A stretch of DNA of 64,000 bases. Source: Sulfitobacter sp. JL08 (GTDB lineage: Bacteria; Pseudomonadota; Alphaproteobacteria; Rhodobacterales; Rhodobacteraceae). The DNA is taken from positions 4,154,001-4,218,000 of the forward strand of contig NZ_CP025815.1 of NCBI RefSeq assembly GCF_003352045.1, written 5' to 3'. The notes under the pieces are model-generated. The model did not search any database. It was not told where the DNA came from and worked only from the letters and a program-made list of their open reading frames with translations. This document shows positions 46,399 through 55,802 of this stretch, piece by piece (positions within the stretch are counted from its first letter, which is position 1; each line of letters opens with the position of its first letter). The position numbers and the translations under genes were made by a program.

Positions 46399-47306
46399 TA
46401 TGCGCATTCCCTGGCAATCAGCGCCTTGTACAGATCGCGCAGTTTTTCGGTCATTGGCCCCATCTCACCCGACCCGATCTGGCGCCCGTCAATCTCGCCC
46501 ACCGGGGTTTGCGCACCGAACGTGCCGGTCAAAAAAGCCTCGTCCGCGCCATAGGTGTCGACCAGCGAAAAATTCCGCTCGAAAACGGGGATATCGTTGG
46601 CGACACACAGATCGATAACCTTCTGGCGCGTAATCCCGTTCATGCAGTAATCGCCCGTGCTGGTCCAAACCGCGCCATTCCTGACGATAAAGAAATTGCA
46701 GGCGTTCGTCGTGTTCACAAATCCATGCACATCCAGCATCAACGCCTCGTCGGCCCCTGCCTTTTCCGCCGCGATGCAGGCCAGAATACAGTTCAGTTTG
46801 GAATGCGAATTCAGTTTCGGATCCTGTGTCATCGGCAGGCCACGCAAATGCGGAACCGTCGCCAACCGGATCGGGCGCGGTATCCTGGGCTTTGAATGTT
46901 CCATGATGATAACCATCGTCGGGCCGGACCGGCTAAGCGAAGGATGCTGAAACGGCCGGGTTTTCACGCCCCGTGTGACCATCAGCCTTGCATGCGCATC
47001 TGTTGTGAATCCGTTGGCTTGCTGTGTCTCTAACAAGGCGGAAACCACGCCTTTCCGGCTTAGCCCGATATCAAGATCAATCGCTTTTGCAGCTTCGAAC
47101 AAGCGGTCGATATGGGCATCCATAAATGCCCAGCGCCCGTTATACAGGCGCAACCCCTCCCACACGCCGTCGCCCAACATAAAGCCGCTGTCATAAACGC
47201 TGACCGTCGCTTCGGATTTTGGCCGCAAGGCGCCGTTTACATAAATCAGGATGTCCTCGTTACGGGTGTCTTCCTGGGCTTGGTGGGTCGTTACATGCTC
47301 GGTCAT
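46398..47306 (-). CDS. Class IV aminotransferase (branched-chain/D-amino acid type)
   Basis: A 302-residue PLP enzyme of fold type IV. The N-terminus YDSGFMLGDGVWEGLRLYNG is the family's substrate-loop signature; the pyridoxal-Lys is the Lys in NSHSKLNCILA, followed by EALMLDVHGFVNTTNACNFF and GITRQKVIDLC. Class IV members include IlvE, D-amino acid aminotransferase and 4-amino-4-deoxychorismate lyase; I cannot choose with certainty. ATG at 47306 follows AACAGGAGG spaced by 5 nt. Its 3' end overlaps the sulfotransferase-like gene, an association also seen as fusions in plants, as I recall. Confidence 0.88.
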   Translation of the reverse strand: MTEHVTTHQAQEDTRNEDILIYVNGALRPKSEATVSVYDSGFMLGDGVWEGLRLYNGRWAFMDAHIDRLFEAAKAIDLDIGLSRKGVVSALLETQQANGFTTDAHARLMVTRGVKTRPFQHPSLSRSGPTMVIIMEHSKPRIPRPIRLATVPHLRGLPMTQDPKLNSHSKLNCILACIAAEKAGADEALMLDVHGFVNTTNACNFFIVRNGAVWTSTGDYCMNGITRQKVIDLCVANDIPVFERNFSLVDTYGADEAFLTGTFGAQTPVGEIDGRQIGSGEMGPMTEKLRDLYKALIARECA

Positions 47307-47453
47307 TTCAGCCTCCTGTTGCGCGGACGCTAGGCAAGCCACACAGCGCTGCCAAGAGGTAAATTCCTGTCACCTCACTGTGAAAAGCCGTTTCATCCCG
47401 TTGTCACAACCGTAAACGCAAGACACGATAAGCATAACGATGGAGGGTTTCAC
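47307..47453. other. 147-nt divergent gap between the aminotransferase and msrA
   Basis: This region must hold promoters for both divergent transcripts. I found no convincing -35/-10 pair. GGAGGGTTTCAC precedes the msrA start. No RNA gene, repeat or palindrome long enough to name is present. Confidence 0.4.
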
Positions 47454-48116
47454 ATGTCTGTCCTGCAAAATGCAAAGATTGCCGTTCTTGGTATTCTGAT
47501 CGTGATCGGCTTTGCCGCGTCCCATTCAAAGGCACATGCTTCGGGTCAGGAAATACTTACAGTCGCCGGCGGGTGTTTCTGGTGCGTCGAAGCCGATTTT
47601 GAAGGCGTCGATGGTGTTAAGGAGGTTGTATCCGGCTATACCGGCGGAAATGTGGAAAACCCGACCTATAAACAGGTCACGCGCGGCGGAACCGGTCACT
47701 ATGAAGCGGTCCAGATCACTTTCGACCCGAAAATCGTCACCCGAGACGCATTGCTGGCCAAGTTTTTCCGCTCAATCGACCCGACAGATTCCGGAGGGCA
47801 GTTCTGCGATCGCGGCGAAAGCTATCGTTCAGCCGTGTTTTATTACAACGCCAGCCAGCAATCCGCCGCAGAACAGGAAAAGGCGCGCGCTGAAAAAGCG
47901 TTGGGTCAAACGGTTGTAACGCCACTTCTCCCGGCATCACGGTTTTATCTGGCCGAGGATTACCATCAGGACTACTACAAGGGATCAAGCCTTGTACTGA
48001 CCCGGTTTGGCCCGAAATCACAATCCAGCGCATACAAGGCGTATCGCAAGGCCTGCGGGCGCGATGAGCGCGTCAAAGAATTGTGGGGATCACAAGCGCC
48101 GTTTGTAAACAGCTAA
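47454..48116 (+). CDS. msrA: Exported peptide methionine sulfoxide reductase A
   Basis: Reduces methionine-S-sulfoxide in proteins. The 220 residues start with a signal-like hydrophobic segment (MSVLQNAKIAVLGILIVIGF, ending near AHAS), then the catalytic motif GGCFWC at residues 39-44 with catalytic Cys41, and the core blocks VVSGYTGGNVENPTY, THYEAVQITFD-type (TGHYEAVQITFD) and DRGESYRSAVFYY. Most MsrA proteins are cytosolic, so export is the odd feature; it would protect periplasmic proteins. No matching MsrB gene is in this window. GGAGGGTTTCAC precedes the ATG. Tail-to-tail overlap of 4 nt with the PfkB gene. Confidence 0.92.
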   Translation: MSVLQNAKIAVLGILIVIGFAASHSKAHASGQEILTVAGGCFWCVEADFEGVDGVKEVVSGYTGGNVENPTYKQVTRGGTGHYEAVQITFDPKIVTRDALLAKFFRSIDPTDSGGQFCDRGESYRSAVFYYNASQQSAAEQEKARAEKALGQTVVTPLLPASRFYLAEDYHQDYYKGSSLVLTRFGPKSQSSAYKAYRKACGRDERVKELWGSQAPFVNS

Positions 48117-48991
48117 ATCGCGCTTTTCGCTTCTTGCACGTCTTTCAGATCAGGGATGACATCCGCCGTCCCTTCCCGCGTTACCATTAACGCTGCAGCA
48201 ACGCTTGCCGTTTCTATCGCTTGCGCGATGGGCTTGCCCCGATCCACACCGGCGATAACGTAACCGGTAAACGTGTCACCCGCACCGGTCGTATCGACAG
48301 GTGTGACGTGAAACGCCGGAAAATGTCTGGTTTTGCCTTTAACAGTGTCGATCCAACGACATCCATCCGCGCCAAGCGTGACAATCACGTGGCGCACCGG
48401 CAGTTGATCCGGCGCAACGCCCAGTGCGGTTTCCAGCTGCTCCGCCTCAACCGCATTCAGAAACAGAAACTCGATAAACGGCAAAACAGCCTGAACCGCC
48501 GCAGTTTCAAAAGGTGCGGCGGCATAGGCCACCCGAAGCCCCAGACGTGCGCCCATTTCAGCGGCGTGGGTTTGGCCATTGGTTTCATTCTGCAAGACCA
48601 GAAAATCGCCCATATCCGCACCCGAAAGCGCAGTTCCGATCTGATCCTTGGTGATGGAATGATTTGCACCGGCAAACAGTACAATCTGGTTTTCCCCATC
48701 CGGCGCAACACAGATATTGGCATGTCCGGTCGGCAGATCACTGACTGCGATATGCGTCACGTCAACACCGTATTCCAGCAATCGGGTCTGGGCCCAGCGC
48801 CCGTCCTGTCCTACGGCACCGATGTGAAACACCCGCGCCGCCGCTCGCGCAGCGGCCACGGACATATTAGTTCCCTTGCCGCCCAGTCCGCGGGTCAGCC
48901 GGCTTGCGGCCAGCGTTTCGCCAGCGACCGGGATACGGGGAACGCTGTAAAAATTGTCAGCGTTGATTGATCCCAGATTGTAAATCGCCAA
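48113..48991 (-). CDS. PfkB-family carbohydrate kinase (ribokinase-like)
   Basis: A 292-residue sugar or nucleoside kinase. The N-terminal substrate site is GGKGTNMSVAAARAAARVFHIGAVGQDG and the C-terminal ATP and catalytic site is DTTGAGDTFTGYVIAG with the catalytic Asp in TGAGD. Ribokinase is the closest functional label, but PfkB members phosphorylate many substrates. It follows maeB on the minus strand after 31 nt. No transporter or isomerase is adjacent to suggest a sugar. Confidence 0.82.
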   Translation of the reverse strand: MAIYNLGSINADNFYSVPRIPVAGETLAASRLTRGLGGKGTNMSVAAARAAARVFHIGAVGQDGRWAQTRLLEYGVDVTHIAVSDLPTGHANICVAPDGENQIVLFAGANHSITKDQIGTALSGADMGDFLVLQNETNGQTHAAEMGARLGLRVAYAAAPFETAAVQAVLPFIEFLFLNAVEAEQLETALGVAPDQLPVRHVIVTLGADGCRWIDTVKGKTRHFPAFHVTPVDTTGAGDTFTGYVIAGVDRGKPIAQAIETASVAAALMVTREGTADVIPDLKDVQEAKSAI

Positions 48992-49022
48992 CTCAACCTC
49001 CCCTTTTCGCCAGCAAGCTGCG

Positions 49023-51278
49023 CTAGCCGACTTTGCACGCTGCCAGAACCGCCATATTCAGAATATCGTTCGCCGTCGAATTGGAACCGCAAATCTGGAT
49101 CGATTCGCCAACCCCGCTTAGAATCGGGCCAATGACCGTTGCACCGCCCATTTCCTGCATCAGCTTGACCGAAATGCTGGCCGAATGGCGCGCCGGAACG
49201 ACCAGAATGTTGGCTGGTCCCGTCAGACGGGAAAACGGGTATTGGGCCTGGGTTGCCGTATTCAGCGCAACATCAACCGTCATTTCGCCTTCATATTCGA
49301 AATCAACCCCGCGGCGGTCCAGCACCTTGGGCGCCAGATGCATCTTGTGCGCACGTTCTGATACCGGATACCCGAACGTCGAAAAGCTGACGAATGCAAC
49401 ACGCGGGTCAAGCCCCATGTGCCGCGCGACAGCGGCACTGCGTTCAGCTATTGTTGCCAGATCTTCCTCGTCCGGCCATTCGTGCACAAGCGTATCGGCA
49501 ATCAGCACGATGCGGCCCTTGTGCAGCAAAGCGGTAACGCCCGCAGCGCCGTGTGCCGCATCGGCATCAAATACCGAATTGATCCTGTCCAGAATATGCG
49601 ACGACTTGCGCGTCGCCCCGGTTACAAGCCCGTCGCCGTGCCCATGCGCCAGCATGAGGGCAGAAAAAACATGCCGGTCGCGCGCGGCCAGTCGGTGGAT
49701 ATCCTGCCGGTCATGCCCTTTGCGTTGAAGACGGTTGTAAAGGAATTCCTTGTAGGTCTCGAGATGCGGAGTGATCGCCGCATTCACGACTTCCAGTTCC
49801 TGAACGGCATCGCCCAGACCGCTGGCTTCCAGCTTAGCTTTCACATCGTAATCGCGCCCAACGACCAGCGCCTGCCCCAGACCCGATCGCTGATACATGA
49901 CAGCAGCGCGCAAAACCCTTGGGTCGTCACCTTCCGCAAAAATCATCCGCGCCTGCGCCGCACGTGCACGCGCATTCAGACCGCGAAGAATGCTGGCCGT
50001 CGGATCCATACGCGATTTAAGCGAAAGTTCGTAAGCATCCATATCGATAATCGGACGGCGCGCAGCGCCTGTGTTCATTCCCGCGCGCGCAACAGCTGTA
50101 GGGATGCGGTGAATCAAACGCGGATCAAATGGCGTGGGAATGATGTAATCACGCCCGAAGCTCAGATTGCGGCCATATGCCAGCGCAACCTCATCAGGGA
50201 CATCTTCTCTGGCAAGCTCTGCCAATGCCTGCGCGCAGGCAATCTTCATCTCGTCATTGATCGCACGCGCGTGAATGTCCAGAGCGCCGCGAAACAGATA
50301 CGGAAAGCCAAGCACGTTGTTGACCTGGTTGGGATAGTCACTGCGCCCGGTCGCAACAATCGCGTCTTCGCGCACGGCATGTGCTTCTTCGGGCGTAATT
50401 TCCGGATCGGGGTTTGCCATTGCGAAAATCACCGGATTATCCGCCATGTTTGCCACCATTTCAGGTGTCACGGCCCCCTTGGCAGACACGCCCAGAAAGA
50501 CATCCGCGCCTTTCATGGCGTCATCCAGCGATCGCAGATCCGTTTTCACCGCATGGGCAGATTTCCACTGGTTCATACCTTCGGACCGGCCCTGGTAGAT
50601 CACGCCTTTGGTGTCGCACATGATGCAGTTCTCATGCCGGGCCCCCATGGATTTCAACAGCTCAAGGCACGCGATACCCGCAGCCCCCGCACCGTTCAGA
50701 ACAATCCGCACATCTTCGATTTTCTTGTTCGACAGGTGCAGCGCGTTGATCAGGCCGGCAGCACAGATCACCGCCGTTCCGTGCTGGTCGTCATGGAACA
50801 CCGGAATGTCCATTTCTTCCTTCAGCCGTTGTTCAATGATGAAACACTCTGGCGCCTTGATGTCCTCAAGGTTGATCCCGCCAAAGGTGGGACCCATCAA
50901 CTTGACCGCTGCACAGAACGCATCCGGATCTTCGGTGTCCAGCTCGATATCGATGCTGTTGACGTCCGCAAAACGCTTGAACAGCACCGCCTTGCCTTCC
51001 ATCACCGGCTTGGAGGCCAGTGCGCCCAGATTGCCCAGACCCAAAACTGCCGTCCCGTTGGAAATGACAGCAACCAGATTGCCCTTGTTCGTATAGTCAT
51101 AGGCGGTTTCAGGGGCGGCTGCGATAGCCTCGCAAGGCACCGCAACGCCAGGAGAATACGCAAGCGACAAATCGCGTTGCGTTGTCATCGGGACAGTTGC
51201 GGTGATTTCGAATTTTCCGGGCGTTGGCTCCAGATGAAAGGCAAGCGCCTCTTCTGCTGTCACTTTGTTCTTGGACAT
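49023..51278 (-). CDS. maeB: NADP-dependent malic enzyme with phosphotransacetylase-like domain
   Basis: Decarboxylates malate to pyruvate with NADP. The 751 residues combine an N-terminal malic enzyme domain (SLAYSPGVAVPCEAIAAAP at about 33-51, VFHDDQHGTAVICAAGLINA, GAGAAGIACLELLKSMG for the cofactor) with a C-terminal phosphate acetyltransferase-like domain (from about residue 440, ending ILNMAVLAACKVG), which in the family lacks transacetylase activity and is regulatory. The length agrees with other bacterial MaeB proteins. Divergent from mutS. Confidence 0.95.
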   Translation of the reverse strand: MSKNKVTAEEALAFHLEPTPGKFEITATVPMTTQRDLSLAYSPGVAVPCEAIAAAPETAYDYTNKGNLVAVISNGTAVLGLGNLGALASKPVMEGKAVLFKRFADVNSIDIELDTEDPDAFCAAVKLMGPTFGGINLEDIKAPECFIIEQRLKEEMDIPVFHDDQHGTAVICAAGLINALHLSNKKIEDVRIVLNGAGAAGIACLELLKSMGARHENCIMCDTKGVIYQGRSEGMNQWKSAHAVKTDLRSLDDAMKGADVFLGVSAKGAVTPEMVANMADNPVIFAMANPDPEITPEEAHAVREDAIVATGRSDYPNQVNNVLGFPYLFRGALDIHARAINDEMKIACAQALAELAREDVPDEVALAYGRNLSFGRDYIIPTPFDPRLIHRIPTAVARAGMNTGAARRPIIDMDAYELSLKSRMDPTASILRGLNARARAAQARMIFAEGDDPRVLRAAVMYQRSGLGQALVVGRDYDVKAKLEASGLGDAVQELEVVNAAITPHLETYKEFLYNRLQRKGHDRQDIHRLAARDRHVFSALMLAHGHGDGLVTGATRKSSHILDRINSVFDADAAHGAAGVTALLHKGRIVLIADTLVHEWPDEEDLATIAERSAAVARHMGLDPRVAFVSFSTFGYPVSERAHKMHLAPKVLDRRGVDFEYEGEMTVDVALNTATQAQYPFSRLTGPANILVVPARHSASISVKLMQEMGGATVIGPILSGVGESIQICGSNSTANDILNMAVLAACKVG

Positions 51279-51412
51279 TTCGGGTTCTTTCCTGCTGCGG
51301 GCTTGGGCGTCTTACCCCAGTGGCGCGCGCGCCTCAATCAGATTGCGTTTTCGCCTTTCGCCCGATGAACGGCCTTTGTAAGGTTCGCCACGGCCAAGTG
51401 TGGGGAAATCGC

Positions 51413-54046
51413 GTGTCAACGACAACGCCTATGATGGCGCAATATCTGGGCATCAAGCAGGCGCACAAGGACGCGCTGCTGTTCTATCGCATGGGTGATT
51501 TCTACGAAATGTTCTTTGACGATGCTGTCGCGGCATCGCAAGCGCTGGATATCGCGCTGACCAAGCGTGGCAAACACGACGATCAGGATATTCCGATGTG
51601 CGGTGTCCCTGTCCATGCCGCCGAAGGATATCTGCTGACACTGATCCGCAAAGGATTTCGCGTCGCCGTCTGCGAACAGATGGAAAGCCCGGCAGAGGCC
51701 AAGAAGCGCGGTCACAAATCTGTTGTCAAACGGGATGTTGTGCGTCTGGTCACGCCGGGCACGCTGACCGAGGACTCATTGCTTGAGGCGCGCCGCCACA
51801 ATTATCTGGCCGCCTATGCGGAAATCCGCGACATTGCTGCCTTGGCGTGGGTCGATATTTCAACCGGCGCCTTTCACGTCATGCCGTTGAATCCCGCGCG
51901 GCTGGGCCCTGAACTGGCACGGCTGGCCCCCGCAGAACTGGTTGTGTCAGAATCAAAAGAGGCCGATTTATACGGTTTAGTCTCTGATTTCGGGATTGCC
52001 CTGACAGCCCTTGCGCGCGCCACATTCGACAGCGCAGGCGCGCAGAAACAGATATGTGACGTGTTTGGCATCGCCACGCTGGACGCATTCGGCACATTTG
52101 ACCGCGCAGAAATCGCGGCAATGGGCGCAATTGTTCAGTATCTGGACATGACCCAAAAGGGCAAACTTCCGCTTTTGGCAAAACCCGTACGGGAAACGAC
52201 GGACCGCACAGTGCAGATTGATGCGGCGACCCGCAGAAATCTGGAACTGACGCACGCCTTGTCGGGCGGGCGCGCCGGATCGCTTTTGTCTGTCATTGAT
52301 CGCACGGTCACACCGGGTGGTGCGCGCCTGCTGGAACGAAGGCTGTCAAGCCCGTCAAGATCGCTTTCAGAGATTCAGCGCAGGCTGGACGCCATCGATT
52401 TCGGGTTAGCCCATCGCCCGCTGTTTCGCGACATTTGCGAACACTTGCGCAAAGCGCCGGATCTGGATCGGGCGCTGTCACGCGTATCACTGGATCGTGC
52501 CGGACCCCGCGATCTGGCGGCAATCCGCGACGGATTGATTGCCGCGCAGGCGATTGCCGGCCTGCTACCCCCAACGGATGCGCCGGATCTGCTGGCCACC
52601 GCTGCGAAAGATCTTGTCGGACAGGATGAACTTATCGCCCTGCTTGACAATGCGCTGGTTGCAGATCCCCCGCTACTTGCGCGTGATGGTGGGTTTATCA
52701 CGTCCGGCTATGATCCCGATCTTGATCAGGCCCGCACCCTGCGCGATCAGGGCCGTTCCGTTATTGCGGCTTTGCAGCAGGATTATGTTTCGGCAACAGG
52801 CATTCCTTCGCTGAAGATCAAACATAACAACGTGTTGGGGTATTTCATCGAAACCACGTCGGCACATGCTGACAAGATGTTGTCGCCACCGCTTTCGGAA
52901 AGCTTCATACATCGCCAGACAACGGCCAATCAGGTCAGGTTCACAACGGTCGCCCTGTCGGAAATGGAAACCAGGATCCTGAACGCGGGCAGTCACGCCC
53001 TGGAGATTGAAAAGCGTCTCTATCAAAGCCTTAGTCAGGCCGTTTTGGCCAAGGCTGCAGCCATCAACACGGCCGCGCGCGGGTTGGCAGAGATCGATCT
53101 TGCCGCAGCGCTGGCGGATCTGGCGCTGGGTGAAGACTGGTGCCGACCACAAATAGATGACAGCCGGTCCTTTTCAATCACTGGCGGGCGCCACCCGGTT
53201 GTCGAACGGGCCTTGCGCACGCAGGGCGGCGCGCCCTTTGTTGCCAATAATTGCAATTTGTCGGGTGGCGATACGTCGAACATCTGGCTTCTGACCGGCC
53301 CCAATATGGCCGGGAAGTCCACGTTCCTGCGCCAGAACGCGTTGATTGCGCTGCTGGCGCAAATGGGCAGCTATGTGCCTGCCGCTTCGGCGCATATCGG
53401 TATGATCAGCCAGTTGTTCAGTCGCGTCGGCGCATCCGATGATCTGGCCCGCGGGCGATCGACATTCATGGTCGAAATGGTGGAAACGGCAGCGATCCTC
53501 AATCAATCCGATGATCGCGCGCTGGTTATACTTGATGAAATCGGTCGTGGTACATCAACTTATGACGGGCTGTCGATTGCCTGGGCCACGCTGGAACACC
53601 TGCACGACGTCAACAAATGCCGCGCGCTGTTTGCAACCCATTACCATGAACTGACGGCCCTTTCCGCAAATCTGGCCGGAGTCGAAAATGCGACCGTCAC
53701 GGTCAAGGAATGGGAAGGCGAAGTTATCTTCCTGCACGAAGTCAAACGTGGCGCTGCCGACAGGTCTTATGGGGTTCAGGTCGCACAACTGGCCGGCCTG
53801 CCCGTGTCTGTCGTTGCACGCGCCCGGGTTGTGCTTGACGCGCTGGAAAAAGGCGAACGTACAGGTGGACCGACGCAGAAGGCATTGATTGACGATCTTC
53901 CGCTGTTTTCAGCCACGCCACCACCGCCGCCCGTTCAAAAATCGTCCGAACTTGAAGAGACGCTGTCAGACATCCACCCTGACGAGTTGTCGCCCCGAGA
54001 AGCATTGCAGATTCTCTATAAACTGAAAGAGGCGTCACAGTCCTGA
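51413..54046 (+). CDS. mutS: DNA mismatch repair protein MutS
   Basis: Recognises mismatches and small loops. From GTG at 51413 (STTTPMMAQYLG) the protein has 877 residues. The mismatch-reading motif is GDFYEMF near residue 33, the ATPase has the P-loop GPNMAGKSTFLRQNA, and Walker B in LVILDEIGRGTSTYDGLS; C-terminal dimerisation follows. The GTG follows GGGGAAATCGC; the frame continues open 63 codons further upstream, but that part is antisense to maeB and unlike MutS. No mutL gene is in this window. A short interval with a repeat-like sequence separates it from the convergent grpE. Confidence 0.95.
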   Translation: MSTTTPMMAQYLGIKQAHKDALLFYRMGDFYEMFFDDAVAASQALDIALTKRGKHDDQDIPMCGVPVHAAEGYLLTLIRKGFRVAVCEQMESPAEAKKRGHKSVVKRDVVRLVTPGTLTEDSLLEARRHNYLAAYAEIRDIAALAWVDISTGAFHVMPLNPARLGPELARLAPAELVVSESKEADLYGLVSDFGIALTALARATFDSAGAQKQICDVFGIATLDAFGTFDRAEIAAMGAIVQYLDMTQKGKLPLLAKPVRETTDRTVQIDAATRRNLELTHALSGGRAGSLLSVIDRTVTPGGARLLERRLSSPSRSLSEIQRRLDAIDFGLAHRPLFRDICEHLRKAPDLDRALSRVSLDRAGPRDLAAIRDGLIAAQAIAGLLPPTDAPDLLATAAKDLVGQDELIALLDNALVADPPLLARDGGFITSGYDPDLDQARTLRDQGRSVIAALQQDYVSATGIPSLKIKHNNVLGYFIETTSAHADKMLSPPLSESFIHRQTTANQVRFTTVALSEMETRILNAGSHALEIEKRLYQSLSQAVLAKAAAINTAARGLAEIDLAAALADLALGEDWCRPQIDDSRSFSITGGRHPVVERALRTQGGAPFVANNCNLSGGDTSNIWLLTGPNMAGKSTFLRQNALIALLAQMGSYVPAASAHIGMISQLFSRVGASDDLARGRSTFMVEMVETAAILNQSDDRALVILDEIGRGTSTYDGLSIAWATLEHLHDVNKCRALFATHYHELTALSANLAGVENATVTVKEWEGEVIFLHEVKRGAADRSYGVQVAQLAGLPVSVVARARVVLDALEKGERTGGPTQKALIDDLPLFSATPPPPPVQKSSELEETLSDIHPDELSPREALQILYKLKEASQS

Positions 54047-54064
54047 CTGCAACGCCCCGCTTTC

Positions 54065-54097
54065 ATCTTTTCAAAAATACTTCCGCCGGAGGCTCCG
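54065..54097 (-). repeat. Likely Roseobacter-group intergenic repeat or terminator
   Basis: Between the convergent mutS and grpE the plus strand reads ATCTTTTCAAAAATACTTCC followed by GCCGGAGGCTCCG. I recall this CTTTTCAAAAATACT-CCGCCGGAGG pattern as recurrent between genes of Rhodobacterales; I cannot check here, and no second copy was noticed in the window. On the minus strand it becomes GC-rich followed by TATTTTT, which would work as a terminator for grpE. Confidence 0.35.
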
Positions 54098-54112
54098 ATA
54101 AATCTGCGCCAC

Positions 54113-54676
54113 TTACCCTGCCGGGGTCGATGACACACCAACCTGCGCCGGGCGCAGCAAACGGTCGTGCAGCATGAACCCTTCGGCCGCCACCTGAATG
54201 ATGTCACCCGCCTTGGTTCCGGGAACAGGGGCCTCGAACATGGCCTGATGATTTTGCGGGTCAAACCTGTCACCGACCTGCGGCGAAATCAGTTCGATTC
54301 CGTGCTTTTTGAAAACATTCAAAAGCTCGCGCATCGTCAGCTCCACACCTTCCAGAAGCGCCGCGGAAACCTCGCGCTGATCGTCCGTCGCCGCTTCCAG
54401 CGCGCGCTTCATGTTGTCGTAAACCGGCAGCATATCCCGTGCCAGTTTTGATCCGCCGTATTGCTCCGCTTCACGCCGGTCTTTTTCAGACCGTTTGCGG
54501 GAATTTTCGGCATCAGCCAGCGCGCGCATGAACCGGTCACGAAACGCATCCCGCTCCGCTCTCAATGTGTCGATTTCCAATGCCTCGTCGTCAATTTCCA
54601 GCATCTCGTCGGCATATTCTTCTGCCTCTGCCGTATCAATATCGTCAAGAAAGTCTTCGTTTTTCGGCTCTGCCAT
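54113..54676 (-). CDS. grpE: Nucleotide exchange factor GrpE
   Basis: Releases ADP from DnaK. The 187 residues begin with an acidic region, then a long coiled-coil (about residues 35-95, including LRAERDAFRDRFMRALADAENSRKR) and a C-terminal beta domain with NHQAMFEAPVPGTKAGDI, VAAEGFMLHDRLLRPAQVGV at the end. It follows hrcA after 9 nt, so hrcA-grpE form one operon under the promoter at 55775. DnaK and DnaJ are encoded at 4.3-7.5 kb. Confidence 0.96.
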   Translation of the reverse strand: MAEPKNEDFLDDIDTAEAEEYADEMLEIDDEALEIDTLRAERDAFRDRFMRALADAENSRKRSEKDRREAEQYGGSKLARDMLPVYDNMKRALEAATDDQREVSAALLEGVELTMRELLNVFKKHGIELISPQVGDRFDPQNHQAMFEAPVPGTKAGDIIQVAAEGFMLHDRLLRPAQVGVSSTPAG

Positions 54677-54685
54677 TTTTCACCT

Positions 54686-55750
54686 CTAACTCCGGTCGGA
54701 AATCAGTTTTCCCACCAGTTGCGCCGTGTAATCCACAATCGGCACAATACGTCCATAGTTCAGTCTGGTCGGTCCGATTACCCCGACCGCACCAATTATC
54801 TTTCGGTCTGCGTTCATATATGGGGAAACCACCAAAGAGGAACCCGAAAGTGAAAAAAGTTTGTTCTCAGAGCCAATAAAAATGCGCACACCCTCACCGC
54901 TTTCGGCGCCTTCCAGAAAATCGGCTATATCGCGCTTGCGCTCAAGATCGTCGAACAGTGTGCGAATCCGCTCAAGGTCCGCCTCTTCTTCCTCTCGGGC
55001 AAGAAGATTGGCGCGACCCCTTACAATCAAGCGCTCGCTGCGTTCACCTTCGTTTTCCCAAAGGGCAACGCCGCTTTCCACCAGCGCGCGCGCGAGAACG
55101 TCAATCTCCTGTCGCCGCTCTGCGATTTCGTGGCGCATGACTGTGGAAAAATCGCTCAGCGTCTTGCCTTCAATCAACGAGTTCAGGAAATTCGCGGCTT
55201 CCCGCATTGAACTGGGGGTCTGTCCTGGTGGGGGCGCAAATATCCTGTTTTCGACATGACCGTCCGCAAAGACAAGCACCACAAGCGCTCGATCCTGGCC
55301 CAGCGACACGAATTCAATATGCCGAATCGGGGCCTCGTGCTTTGGCGTCAGAACAAGGGATGCGCCCTGTGTAACACCTGACAGCGCAGACCCGACACGA
55401 TCCAGCAACCCGGCAACGTCGGGTGAGTTTCCCCCCATCGTCGCATCGATTTTCTGGCGGTCCGCCTGATCAAGATCGCCGACTTCCAGCAATCCATCCA
55501 CAAACATCCGCAAGCCCAGTTGCGTCGGAACCCGACCGGCGCTGATATGCGGGCTGTTCAGAAGGCCCAGATACTCCAGATCCTGCATGACGTTGCGGAT
55601 CGTAGCCGCGCTGACCTTTTCGCTTAACGTGCGCGTCAGCGTCCGGCTTCCAACAGGGTCGCCGCTGGCCAGATAGCCTTCTACGACCTGTCGAAACACC
55701 TCTCGGGACCGGTCATTCAGTTCGTCCAGCAACTGTGTACTTTCAGACAT
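54686..55750 (-). CDS. hrcA: Heat-inducible transcription repressor HrcA
   Basis: Represses class I heat-shock genes by binding CIRCE. The 354 residues have an N-terminal winged helix (RSREVFRQVVEGYLASGDPVG and AATIRNVMQDLEYLGLL) and the HrcA GAF-like core. CAAGGAAGTAAGA precedes ATG. No CIRCE palindrome was seen near hrcA, grpE or dnaK in this window, so its target is presumably elsewhere, most likely groESL. Divergent from rph by 113 nt. Confidence 0.95.
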   Translation of the reverse strand: MSESTQLLDELNDRSREVFRQVVEGYLASGDPVGSRTLTRTLSEKVSAATIRNVMQDLEYLGLLNSPHISAGRVPTQLGLRMFVDGLLEVGDLDQADRQKIDATMGGNSPDVAGLLDRVGSALSGVTQGASLVLTPKHEAPIRHIEFVSLGQDRALVVLVFADGHVENRIFAPPPGQTPSSMREAANFLNSLIEGKTLSDFSTVMRHEIAERRQEIDVLARALVESGVALWENEGERSERLIVRGRANLLAREEEEADLERIRTLFDDLERKRDIADFLEGAESGEGVRIFIGSENKLFSLSGSSLVVSPYMNADRKIIGAVGVIGPTRLNYGRIVPIVDYTAQLVGKLISDRS

Positions 55751-55774
55751 TCTTACTTCCTTGAATGGGCTGCC

Positions 55775-55802
55775 ATTAAAACGGGCCCGGACGAAACGTC
55801 AA
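55775..55802 (-). promoter_or_regulatory. Putative sigma-70 promoter of hrcA-grpE
   Basis: On the minus strand TTGACG (55802-55797) and TTTAAT (55780-55775) are spaced by 16 nt, leading to a short leader of about 20 nt before the hrcA start. No heat-shock-type element or CIRCE repeat overlaps it, so hrcA would be expressed constitutively. Confidence 0.45.

Noticed and set aside
49419-51368. 649-codon open frame antisense to maeB
   Set aside because: Same explanation; maeB is certain and the antisense product has no domain.
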